Shown piece after piece: positions 15,172 to 22,731 of a DNA stretch of 30,757 nt. The notes beneath the pieces were generated by a model, which was not told the origin of the DNA, did not search any database, and saw only the letters and a program-made list of their open reading frames with translations. Source of the stretch: an uncultured Clostridium sp. (GTDB lineage: Bacteria; Cyanobacteriota; Vampirovibrionia; Gastranaerophilales; Gastranaerophilaceae); assembly GCA_958449715.1 (NCBI GenBank), contig CAUDIU010000012.1, positions 1-30,757 of the forward strand. Reading direction: 5' to 3'. Made by a program: the position numbers and the translations under genes. Every line of letters begins with the position of its first letter. Within the stretch, counting starts at the first letter, position 1.

Positions 15172-16462
15172 CTGGGATATGACAAATTATAAGATAATCA
15201 ACGAAGAAGGTAAAAAAACGTTTATTTTTAATACATCAGGTTCCACAGGTGAGCCGAAAATTATAGAAAAAAGCTATGAATGCGTTTTGAAAGAAGGGCA
15301 GGATTTAGCAAAATTGTTTAATTTTTCAGATGATACTGTATTTGTATCGACAGTAAATCCTGATTATATGTATGGCACTACTTTTACGGTTATGCTGCCT
15401 AGAGTTTTAGGCTGTGTTGTCGATGGTGAAAGAGTTTTGTATCCTGAAGATATTAAAGATTATGAGAATTATGTGTTTGTGTCGACACCGTCTTTTTTGG
15501 AAAAGCTCGCAAAATATAATTTCAAATTCAAACGTAAGCCAAAGATGATTTTTTCTGCAGGTGCCCCTTTAAATGATGAATTATTTGAGTATTTGCAAGG
15601 TATTTCAGAGGCAGTGACTGAAATTTACGGAAGCACAGAAGCTGGAGTGATTGCTTATAGGCAGTCTGCTAAAGATAATTTACGTTTTTTTGAAAATGTT
15701 CATTACAATGACGGGAAAATTTTATCACCGTATTTTGATGAAGATGAATTGGAATTGAGTGACGAACTTGAATTTTTTGATGATGGTTTTAGGGTAAAAG
15801 GGCGTAAAGATAGGATTGTTAAAATTCAAGAAAAACGTATTTCTTTAAATGAGATAGAAAATATTTTAAATTCTGATGAATTTATTGAAAAATCATATTG
15901 CTTAAAGCTAGATGATAAATTGTGTGCAGCAGTTGTGTTGAACGAAAAAGGCCGTAAATTTTTAGAAGAAAACGGGAAACTTGAGTTAGTTAAAATCCTA
16001 AAAGACAATATGAAAAATAATATGTCAGGGATTGATGTCCGTTGTAAAAAATGGAGATTTTTGTATGATTTGCCCGTAAATGAAAGAGGGAAAACTCATT
16101 TAGCAAGGATTAAGGAAATTTTTAATACCAATGTGACATATCCTTATGTGATTGACTTTAATATTAATGGCGATAATGCTTATTTGGATTTGATTTTCCC
16201 TAAAAACAGTAACTTCTTTGAAGGGCATTTCCCGCAAATGCCTATTTTACCGGGTGTTGTGCAATTATTTTTTGTAAAAGAATTTATCAAAGATGTTTTT
16301 CATCTTGATTTTGTTCCGCAAAAGGTTAAAAAAGTTAAGTTTTCATCAATAATTAAGCCTGATATGAAAGTCCGATTGACTTTATGCAAAACTGATAAAG
16401 CTGTTGAGTATAAGTTTACGAAAGATGAAGTTATTTTTTCTTCAGGGACTTTTGTTTTATAA
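15137..16462 (+). CDS. apeH-apeI: AMP-ligase-dehydratase fusion (ApeH-ApeI-like)
   Basis: 441 residues in two parts. The N-terminal adenylate-forming domain is compact: it starts almost directly with the ATP-binding motif TSGSTGEPK (33-41), then has EIYGSTEAG, a GFRVKGRKDRIVKI hinge region and an NERGKT segment holding the probable catalytic lysine. The C-terminal domain (about 335-441) is a hot-dog dehydratase with FFEGHFPQMPILPGVVQL, His364 being the likely catalytic residue. In reference loci ApeH activates the aryl acid onto ACP and ApeI dehydrates 3-hydroxyacyl chains as separate proteins. The N-terminus is about 100 residues shorter than typical acyl-CoA ligases, a known trait of this group. 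The start overlaps apeG by 35 bases. Confidence 0.87.
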   Translation: MTEGKKGSIATDWDMTNYKIINEEGKKTFIFNTSGSTGEPKIIEKSYECVLKEGQDLAKLFNFSDDTVFVSTVNPDYMYGTTFTVMLPRVLGCVVDGERVLYPEDIKDYENYVFVSTPSFLEKLAKYNFKFKRKPKMIFSAGAPLNDELFEYLQGISEAVTEIYGSTEAGVIAYRQSAKDNLRFFENVHYNDGKILSPYFDEDELELSDELEFFDDGFRVKGRKDRIVKIQEKRISLNEIENILNSDEFIEKSYCLKLDDKLCAAVVLNEKGRKFLEENGKLELVKILKDNMKNNMSGIDVRCKKWRFLYDLPVNERGKTHLARIKEIFNTNVTYPYVIDFNINGDNAYLDLIFPKNSNFFEGHFPQMPILPGVVQLFFVKEFIKDVFHLDFVPQKVKKVKFSSIIKPDMKVRLTLCKTDKAVEYKFTKDEVIFSSGTFVL

Positions 16463-16469
16463 TAGTGCT

Positions 16470-16883
16470 ATGAAAAATATTTTTGCAGAAACTTTTATTG
16501 ATGTACCTTTTTATGATTTAGATCCTATGAATGTTGTCTGGCATGGCAATTATGTGAAATATTTAGAGGTTGCTAGATGTGATTTGCTCTCAAAAATAGG
16601 TTATACCTATGATGATATGAGAATTGATGGAGTTGCTTATCCTGTTGCTACTATGGATTTAAAATTTATTAAATCGGCAAAATTTATGCAAAAATTAAAA
16701 GTTGTATCAACTATTGTGGATTATGAACCTGCTTTGAATATCAAATATGAAATTTTTGATTGTGAAAGCGGAGAAAAAATCTTCAAAGCTAAGAGTATGC
16801 AAATATGTGTAGATACAGCGACAAGAGAGAGTGTATATACTGCTCCAAAAAGATTTGTTGAAAAATTGGAGGCTTATGCGTAA
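16470..16883 (+). CDS. apeK: 4-hydroxybenzoyl-CoA-thioesterase-type enzyme (ApeK-like)
   Basis: 137 residues from ATG 16470; an upstream in-frame start would place about 22 extra residues inside the ligase gene and gives an N-terminus unlike the family. The hot-dog thioesterase signature is YDLDPMNVVWHGNYVKYLEVAR (about residues 11-32) written in two parts: YDLDPMNVVWHG and NYVKYLEVAR, with the Asp in DLDPM as the likely catalytic residue. It should release or edit acyl chains from ACP. Translation probably depends on coupling because no good ribosome site is seen seven bases after the previous stop. It overlaps the next gene by eight bases. Confidence 0.85.
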   Translation: MKNIFAETFIDVPFYDLDPMNVVWHGNYVKYLEVARCDLLSKIGYTYDDMRIDGVAYPVATMDLKFIKSAKFMQKLKVVSTIVDYEPALNIKYEIFDCESGEKIFKAKSMQICVDTATRESVYTAPKRFVEKLEAYA

Positions 16884-17400
16884 ATTTTTAATATTATTGA
16901 TTTTAATATTATGCGGGATAAATTTGTGTTTTGCTGCCGAAGATGTATTTAATCATCTTTCTACAAGCAAAGCGATAGCTCAGCAGATGCCAAAGTTAGG
17001 GGATGCATACTGCAAATTTACCCAAGAAAAAAGAATTGGGGAAACTGTTTTGAAATCAGGCGGAAACTTCCAGTTTATAAAAAATAAAGGTGCGATTTTT
17101 GAAACACTATACCCGATTAGATCTACTGTATCTTATACATCTTCTCAAAACAAACAAATTAATGATATTATTGTCGCTATTTCAAATAAAAATTATTCTT
17201 ATTTAGATAAAAATTTTAATTTGTACTATGAAAAAACTAACGGCTTATGGACGATTGGTCTAAAGCCTAAAAAGGGTTCAGTTGCCTCATCTCAATTACA
17301 TGATATTATTATAAAAGGTAAAGAGGATATACAAAACATAAAAATATCCACTATAAAAAACGGGGTTACGGATATTTCTTTTAAATGCGAAACAAATTAG
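16876..17400 (+). CDS. apeL: LolA-like periplasmic carrier protein (ApeL-like)
   Basis: 174 residues from ATG 16876, which has a perfect GGAGG three bases away; the longer frame from 16831 would bury the signal peptide. The signal peptide covers about residues 1-20 (MRKFLILLILIL...CFA). The mature protein shows the LolA/LolB-type half-barrel pattern, with FTQEKRI at about 49-55, a GGNFQFIKNKGAIFETLYP strand pair written briefly as 'GAIFETLYP', and regularly spaced amphipathic strands. It probably shuttles the hydrophobic polyene or its lipid conjugate across the periplasm, in partnership with the MMPL exporter that follows with a 16-base overlap. Confidence 0.82.
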   Translation: MRKFLILLILILCGINLCFAAEDVFNHLSTSKAIAQQMPKLGDAYCKFTQEKRIGETVLKSGGNFQFIKNKGAIFETLYPIRSTVSYTSSQNKQINDIIVAISNKNYSYLDKNFNLYYEKTNGLWTIGLKPKKGSVASSQLHDIIIKGKEDIQNIKISTIKNGVTDISFKCETN

Positions 17401-19559
17401 AAAAAACTTTTAGAATATTATTTATTTTTATTCTTGTAATCTTAGGATTACTGGTATTTTTCAGGCCTGCACATACGGAAACTAACATTTTAAAAGCGAT
17501 TTTTTCATCTTTGCAGGACAATATTTTAGTTGATTTAAGCAGTAAGTTTTCTGCAAAAATTAATGTAATTGTAGAAAGCGACAGTCCTGAAAAGTCTGAA
17601 AAGATTGCAAAAACTCTTTATTCAAAACTTGATAAAACAAAGATGTACACATCTGATATGAATGTAAATGCAGTTTTGACAAATTACGAAAAATATCATA
17701 ATAATCTGCTTTCAGGAAAAATGCGTATCAATTTAAAAAATAAGCAATACGATATTGTCGAAGAAAGCGGACTTGAAACTTTGTATAATCCGATTATGCC
17801 TCCTGTAGGTTCTATTGAAGAAGATCCGTTTTTGCTTTTAACGGATTTTGTGATGAGTTTATCTCCAAATAAGCAGGTAAGTAATTTCATGCCGTTTGAG
17901 TATAGTAAAGATGGCGAAAATTCAAAATTTTTCAGTATTATAATGCTTGATGTAGATAGTGATATTGCGCTTGCTCCTACAATTTTAAATGATGAAGTGA
18001 AAAAGCTTATTTCAATAAAAGATGAATTGTCAAAAGACGGTGTAAAGATTTATCTTACAGGTGCACCTATTCATTCTTATTATGCAAGCAGTCATTCAAT
18101 ATTTGAGATTAATTTAATTTGTATTTTATCTACATTATTTGTAATTGGGCTTGTATTCTGGTATTTCAGGTCATTCAAGCCATTATTGCCAATTGTTTTG
18201 AGTATTGGGTTAGGAATTTTCTCTGGATATTGTATGACGTCTTTAATTTTTAAAGATATACATATTCTAACCTTTGTATTTTCGACAACTTTGATAGGTA
18301 TTTGTGTTGATTATTCTTTGCATTACTTTGTATCAGACAAAGGCGAAGATACAATCGGGGAGATTTTTATGAGTTTGACTGTCAGTCTGCTTACTACTGT
18401 GAGTGCATTTATTGTTTTGTTATTTGCAAATTTTGTATTACTAAAACAAATTTCTGTATTCACAATTACAGGACTTACGGTTGTATATCTTTTCGTTATT
18501 CTTTTTTATCCTTTGTTACCTAAAAATTTTGTGTTTGAAAAGCGTGAAATAAAATCTTTTAATATTCCTCAAAAATGGGGTAAAATAGCAGTTTATGCGG
18601 TTTGTGTAATTGCAATAATAGGACTTTTCAGAACACATTTTGATGACAATATAAAAAATATGTATGTACCGCCAAAACATCTTATGAATGCAGAAAAACT
18701 ATTTGGTGAGTTGGCAGGCACAAATGGTGATACATCAATTTTTGTTGTTAAAGGGGAAAATCTTGAGGATTTACTCCAAAAAGAAGAAGCAATAGAAGAT
18801 AAGCTTGATTTAGAAAATATAGAGTATCAATCACTAAGTCGCTATGTTCCATCTGTTAAAAGACAAAAAAGCAATCAAGCACTTAGAAAACAGTTATATA
18901 AAGATAGAATTAACAGTTATGCTGTTTTTTTGCCGCCTGCACAGCGTATAAAATTAATTAATCAAGATTATAAAAATGGATTTTTGACTTTAAATAATGA
19001 TTTTGAATTTTTGAAAAAGAATTTTTTAATTGATAAAAACACTTCTATAATTGTTGTCTATGATTACGATGGCGGGGAGATTAATAATGCACGTTTAATC
19101 AATTTCCAAAAAGATATTTCAGCTCAAATTAGAAAATGCAGAAAAATTTGTTTAGGTCTGCTGTTACCTATTTTCGGAATTTTGTATTTAATTCTTTCAA
19201 AAATATATGATTACAAAAGTGGATTAAAGATTATATTACCGTCGATTTTGTCTGTAGCATTTGCATTTGGAGTGCTTGGTGTATTCAATTGTCCTGTAAA
19301 TCTTTTCCATTTGCTTGCTATATTTCTTATAATTGGTTTTGGACTTGATTATTCGGTATTCAGATACAATAATGCGGGAAAAGCAGGTGATGCAGTGTTA
19401 TTATCTTGTCTGACAAGTGTATTTTCTTTTTCACTTCTTGCCTGTGCAGGTTTTAAGCTGATTAGTTCTTTGGGAATTGTATTAGCACTTGGACTTTTGT
19501 GTTCTTATATTTTTAGTTTAATATTAATAAAGGAAACAGCAGAGAGAATTGAAATTTAA
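17385..19559 (+). CDS. apeM: MMPL/RND-superfamily exporter (ApeM-like)
   Basis: 724 residues, full length. One N-terminal helix (about 9-27) and a large periplasmic loop (to about 240) are followed by five to six helices; the pattern repeats in the second half (helix at about 403-420, loop, then five helices to the end). Each half contains the MMPL proton-relay type segment: LIGICVDYSLHYF and IIGFGLDYSVFRY. It should use proton motive force to extract the polyene product from the inner membrane toward the periplasmic carrier. Loop regions are lysine- and asparagine-rich. It begins inside apeL and is followed by the methyltransferase gene after 18 bases. Confidence 0.87.
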   Translation: MRNKLEKTFRILFIFILVILGLLVFFRPAHTETNILKAIFSSLQDNILVDLSSKFSAKINVIVESDSPEKSEKIAKTLYSKLDKTKMYTSDMNVNAVLTNYEKYHNNLLSGKMRINLKNKQYDIVEESGLETLYNPIMPPVGSIEEDPFLLLTDFVMSLSPNKQVSNFMPFEYSKDGENSKFFSIIMLDVDSDIALAPTILNDEVKKLISIKDELSKDGVKIYLTGAPIHSYYASSHSIFEINLICILSTLFVIGLVFWYFRSFKPLLPIVLSIGLGIFSGYCMTSLIFKDIHILTFVFSTTLIGICVDYSLHYFVSDKGEDTIGEIFMSLTVSLLTTVSAFIVLLFANFVLLKQISVFTITGLTVVYLFVILFYPLLPKNFVFEKREIKSFNIPQKWGKIAVYAVCVIAIIGLFRTHFDDNIKNMYVPPKHLMNAEKLFGELAGTNGDTSIFVVKGENLEDLLQKEEAIEDKLDLENIEYQSLSRYVPSVKRQKSNQALRKQLYKDRINSYAVFLPPAQRIKLINQDYKNGFLTLNNDFEFLKKNFLIDKNTSIIVVYDYDGGEINNARLINFQKDISAQIRKCRKICLGLLLPIFGILYLILSKIYDYKSGLKIILPSILSVAFAFGVLGVFNCPVNLFHLLAIFLIIGFGLDYSVFRYNNAGKAGDAVLLSCLTSVFSFSLLACAGFKLISSLGIVLALGLLCSYIFSLILIKETAERIEI

Positions 19560-19577
19560 TATAATTAAGGTACAAAA

Positions 19578-20630
19578 ATGAAGTATAGAAGAATTAAAAG
19601 ACACATATCACCACAAGTTAAGGCATTATCAGAAGCTCAAAAAATTGCATTTGCACCATTGACTTTTCAAGCTGTAGGAGCAATGTTAAATTTTGGGATT
19701 TTGGACTTTTTAGATGAAAATCCCTCTACAGTTGAGCAAATTATTGAAAATTGTAATGTATCAAAATACACTGCAGAAACTTTGTTAGAAGTTGCATCAG
19801 CTTGCGGTATTGTTATTAAAACAGGTGATAAGTTTGCAAATTCTTTAGTCGCTTCAGCATTTTTGCATAACGAAATGACAAAGGTTAATTTCAATTTTGT
19901 AAAAGATGTATGTTATCTTGGAGCTTCTGAACTTGGGGAATCTTTTGTAAAAGAAGAACCTGTAGGGTGTCATAAATTTATCGGGAATTATGAAACTATT
20001 TATAATGCTCTTCATAAATTGCCGATTGAGATGAAAAAAAGTTGGTTTGATTTTGATCACTACTATTCAGACAGATGTTTTGAAGAAGTTTTAAAAATTA
20101 TTTTTGAAGATGAGCCTGCACAAATTTTTGATATCGGTGGGAATACCGGTAAATTTGAGAGAGCTTGTTTGGAATTCAATAAAGATTGTATTGTCAATAT
20201 GATTGACTTGCCTGAAAATATTGAGGTAGCTAAAAATCATTTGCATAATGACAGATTAAAATTTCATGGTGTTGATGTTTTGAAATCTCAATTCCCAAAA
20301 ATTTCAGGTGCGGTATTTATGAGTCAGTTTTTAGACTGTTTTTCAGAGGAGCAGATTATTACGATTTTAAAGAATATAAAAAATGCTATGACTGCTGATA
20401 CAAAAATATTTATTTTAGAACCTTTCACAGATAGACAATTATTTGATGGTGCTACATATTCACTTGTTCATATCTCATTGTATTTTACTTGTATGGCTAA
20501 CGGAAAAAGTAAAATGTATTCTGAAAAAAGAATGATTGAACTTATTGAAAAAGCTGGACTAAAGCTCGATAAAAAACATGAAAATATCGGAATTCACGAT
20601 TATACTCTTTTATCGTGTGTAAAATGCTAA
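19578..20630 (+). CDS. SAM-dependent methyltransferase of the aryl-polyene locus
   Basis: 350 residues. The N-terminal part (about 15-100) is a winged-helix dimerisation domain as in plant-type O-methyltransferases ('AVGAMLNFGILDFL', 'NCNVSKYTAETLLEVA'). The C-terminal Rossmann domain has motif I IFDIGGNTGKFE at about 178-189, an acidic residue after strand beta-2 (MIDLPEN) and a motif IV-like AVFMSQFLDCFSEE. It probably methylates the aryl head group or another site of the polyene; ring methylation is known for aryl polyenes. An analogue (often named ApeB) occurs in reference loci, but I do not assign the symbol. AAGG stands upstream of the ATG. Confidence 0.8.
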   Translation: MKYRRIKRHISPQVKALSEAQKIAFAPLTFQAVGAMLNFGILDFLDENPSTVEQIIENCNVSKYTAETLLEVASACGIVIKTGDKFANSLVASAFLHNEMTKVNFNFVKDVCYLGASELGESFVKEEPVGCHKFIGNYETIYNALHKLPIEMKKSWFDFDHYYSDRCFEEVLKIIFEDEPAQIFDIGGNTGKFERACLEFNKDCIVNMIDLPENIEVAKNHLHNDRLKFHGVDVLKSQFPKISGAVFMSQFLDCFSEEQIITILKNIKNAMTADTKIFILEPFTDRQLFDGATYSLVHISLYFTCMANGKSKMYSEKRMIELIEKAGLKLDKKHENIGIHDYTLLSCVKC

Positions 20631-20654
20631 AATATAAATTGATTGGGGTGTAAT

Positions 20655-21587
20655 TTGTCAGAGAATTCAGAGAATAACGAATTAAAATGGTATGAGGTAA
20701 AAGAACAAGCAGCAGGGCGTAAAAGGCTAATGCTGTTATGGTATATTTACAATATTGCAGGTAAAGCTCCTGTTAAATTCATTGTATTTTTTGTAACTCT
20801 TTTTGCTTTTTTAGGAGCACCTGAAATTAGAAAATGCTCTCAAAAATATTTGAAAATTGCGACAGGTAAAGGTGATATATTCTCATCATTCAGACATTTT
20901 TTAAATTATTCATACAGTCTTGTGGATAAAATTGAAATGTTTACGGATAATTTCAGTTTTAAGAATATATTTTTTGCTGATGAAGCAGAAAAAAAAGTTT
21001 TTTATGATGATTTGCTGGATAAAAAAGGTATTTATTTTTTATGTTCACATCTTGGAAATGTCAATGCTATGAGAACATTTTTCCGCTCAGGTGAAGTTAT
21101 TGACGATACAAGGGTGAATTTGTTTTTGGAAGGAAATCAATGCAGTATATTCAAGAATTTTTTAAACTCAATTTCTTCAAATAATCCTATCACTGCTTAT
21201 CCTGTTGAAAATATTGATGTTACAACATCAATAGAGATTAAAGACAAACTGGATAAAGGCGAAGTCCTTTTTATTGCAGGAGATAGGGTTTCTGCCCATA
21301 ATAAAGATGCTGTATTCCAATCTGATTTTTTAGGTAAAAAAGTTTCATTCCCGATTGGAGCTTTTAAATTCGGGCTTATGCTTAATTCTCCTATTTATTT
21401 TATAGCCTGTACTTTGGAGAAAAACGGAAAATATTGTATTCATTTGAAAAAATTTATATCTGAAGGTACGAGAAAAGAAAAATTGGAAAAATTGAAATCA
21501 GAATATGTTGAATTTTTGGAAGCTTTGACTAAGAAATATCCGCTTCAATTCTACCATTTTTATGATTTTTTCTGTGATAAAATTTGA
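20655..21587 (+). CDS. COG4261/LpxL-like acyltransferase (ApeJ acyltransferase half), altered catalytic box
   Basis: 310 residues starting at TTG 20655, chosen because GGGGTG stands four bases upstream; a TTG at 20643 overlaps that site. The protein matches the lysophospholipid/lipid-A-type acyltransferase family: YFLCSHLGNVNAMR at about 127-140, then FIAGDRVSAHN and LGKKVSFPIGAFKFG. The family's catalytic HX4(E/D) box here reads His132-Leu-Gly-Asn-Val-Asn137, an Asn in place of the acid. In reference loci the corresponding protein often has an extra glycosyltransferase domain; none is present. It should work at the inner membrane, attaching an acyl group to the polyene lipid. It ends two bases before the HAD phosphatase ATG. 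Confidence 0.78.
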   Translation: MSENSENNELKWYEVKEQAAGRKRLMLLWYIYNIAGKAPVKFIVFFVTLFAFLGAPEIRKCSQKYLKIATGKGDIFSSFRHFLNYSYSLVDKIEMFTDNFSFKNIFFADEAEKKVFYDDLLDKKGIYFLCSHLGNVNAMRTFFRSGEVIDDTRVNLFLEGNQCSIFKNFLNSISSNNPITAYPVENIDVTTSIEIKDKLDKGEVLFIAGDRVSAHNKDAVFQSDFLGKKVSFPIGAFKFGLMLNSPIYFIACTLEKNGKYCIHLKKFISEGTRKEKLEKLKSEYVEFLEALTKKYPLQFYHFYDFFCDKI

Positions 21588-21589
21588 GT

Positions 21590-22228
21590 ATGATTAAAAC
21601 TGTAATTTTTGACTTGGACGGAACTTTATTAAATACTTTGGAAGACTTGAAAGATGCAACAAATTTTGCACTTTCAGAATTTGGCTATCCTAAAAGATCA
21701 CTCGAAGAAATCAGGTGTTTTGTTGGTAATGGAGTGAAAAAACTCATTGAAAGAGCTGTACCTGATAATTGTGAAAATGTTGATGAATGTCTTTGCGTTT
21801 TCAAGAAAAATTATTCTGAAAATATGTGTAATAACACTGTTCCCTACAATGGTATCTTAAAGATACTAAAAACTTTACATGATGATGGTGTCAAAATAGG
21901 CGTAGTGTCTAACAAATTCGATTCCGCCGTTAAAGGATTATGTAAAAAATATTTTGGTGATTTAATCGATGTAGCTATAGGTCAAGCTGATGATGTACCT
22001 AAAAAACCCGCTCCTGACGGTGTGTTTAAAGCTATGAAAGAATTGGGTGCAGACAAACATTCTACAATTTATGTTGGAGATTCTGAGGTTGATGTCGAAA
22101 CTGCTAAAAATTCAGATTTGAGGTGCATAGGAGTATTGTGGGGATTTAGGGATCGTAAAGATCTTGAAGGTGCTGATTTCATTATAGACAACCCTTGTGA
22201 TATAATAAATTTAATTAGGAGTTTGTAA
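21590..22228 (+). CDS. gph: HAD phosphatase, phosphoglycolate-phosphatase-like
   Basis: 212 residues, typical length. Catalytic motifs are complete: DLDGTLLNT (Asp8, Asp10), VVSNKFD (motif II), KKPAPDGV (motif III lysine) and GDSEVDVETA (motif IV). A helical cap domain follows the first motif, as in Gph/PpaX. ATG 21590 is preferred over the TTG six bases earlier. It starts two bases after the acyltransferase stop and overlaps the regulator gene by one base, so it is likely co-transcribed with the polyene genes. Its link to the pathway is unclear; it may simply be housekeeping. Confidence 0.88.
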   Translation: MIKTVIFDLDGTLLNTLEDLKDATNFALSEFGYPKRSLEEIRCFVGNGVKKLIERAVPDNCENVDECLCVFKKNYSENMCNNTVPYNGILKILKTLHDDGVKIGVVSNKFDSAVKGLCKKYFGDLIDVAIGQADDVPKKPAPDGVFKAMKELGADKHSTIYVGDSEVDVETAKNSDLRCIGVLWGFRDRKDLEGADFIIDNPCDIINLIRSL

Positions 22229-22635
22229 TGGAAAAATTGTCTGTAAGTTTGGAAGATTACATTGAAGAAATTTATAATCAAGTTTTGAAAAATGGTCAAG
22301 CTAAAGTTACTGCTATTGCTTCTGCTTTGGATGTTAAAAAAGCATCTGTGACAGGAGCTTTGAATATTTTAGCCGAAAAAAAACTTATTAATTACGCTCC
22401 TTATGCCCCTATTACTTTGACAGCTGCAGGGGAAACTATTGCTAAAAATATTTTGATTAAACATGAAAATTTATCGAAATTTTTTATGGAAGTTTTGGGA
22501 GTAGAAAAAGAAGAAGCACTTGAAACAGCTTGCAAAATGGAACATATTGTATCTGATAAATTGTTTGAAAATATGGTGAAGTTAACCGATTATGTTAAAA
22601 AATCAGATATAGATTTGAAAAAATTATATAAATAA
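22228..22635 (+). CDS. DtxR/MntR-family metal-dependent transcription regulator
   Basis: 135 residues: an N-terminal winged helix (about 24-65, 'KVTAIASALDVKKASVTGALNIL') and the dimerisation/metal domain (about 75-135), with no SH3-like third domain, as in MntR. Visible candidate ligands are Asp10 and Glu13 (LEDYIEE, MntR-like), His79, and Cys102, Glu105 and His106 (ACKMEH, DtxR-like). The DtxR ancillary-site Glu83 is Ser here. The ligand set is thus a mixture of the Mn-type and Fe-type patterns, so metal specificity cannot be read directly. It is the last gene of the ape-to-HAD operon (one-base overlap) and sits just upstream of a promoter bearing a perfect palindrome. Confidence 0.87.
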   Translation: MEKLSVSLEDYIEEIYNQVLKNGQAKVTAIASALDVKKASVTGALNILAEKKLINYAPYAPITLTAAGETIAKNILIKHENLSKFFMEVLGVEKEEALETACKMEHIVSDKLFENMVKLTDYVKKSDIDLKKLYK

Positions 22636-22674
22636 CCGAATGAATTTTATAGTCAAAAAATTTTTTAATCCCTC

Positions 22675-22717
22675 TTGACAAAAATAATTATTTAATATAA
22701 AGTTAGTCTAGACTAAC
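22675..22717 (+). promoter_or_regulatory. Promoter with 16-bp palindromic operator, probably for the DtxR/MntR-like regulator
   Basis: TTGACA (22675-22680) is followed by TATAAA (22696-22701, spacer 15) or TAAAGT (22698-22703, spacer 17). The perfect palindrome GTTAGTCTAGACTAAC at 22702-22717 overlaps the -10 end and the expected start point. Its TTAGnCTAGnCTAA style resembles operators of the DtxR/IdeR/MntR family. Binding would block transcription of the 22732 gene. The match to the regulator is by adjacency and symmetry, not by experiment. Confidence 0.65.
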
Positions 22718-22731
22718 AAATAAGGATTAAT

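Noticed and set aside
16404..16469. Extended N-terminus of the thioesterase from 16404
   Set aside because: The extra 22 residues lie in the ligase gene's C-terminal coding region and do not resemble the family; ATG 16470 gives the usual length.
16831..16875. Extended N-terminus of the LolA-like protein from 16831
   Set aside because: It would bury the signal peptide, and ATG 16876 has a perfect GGAGG.
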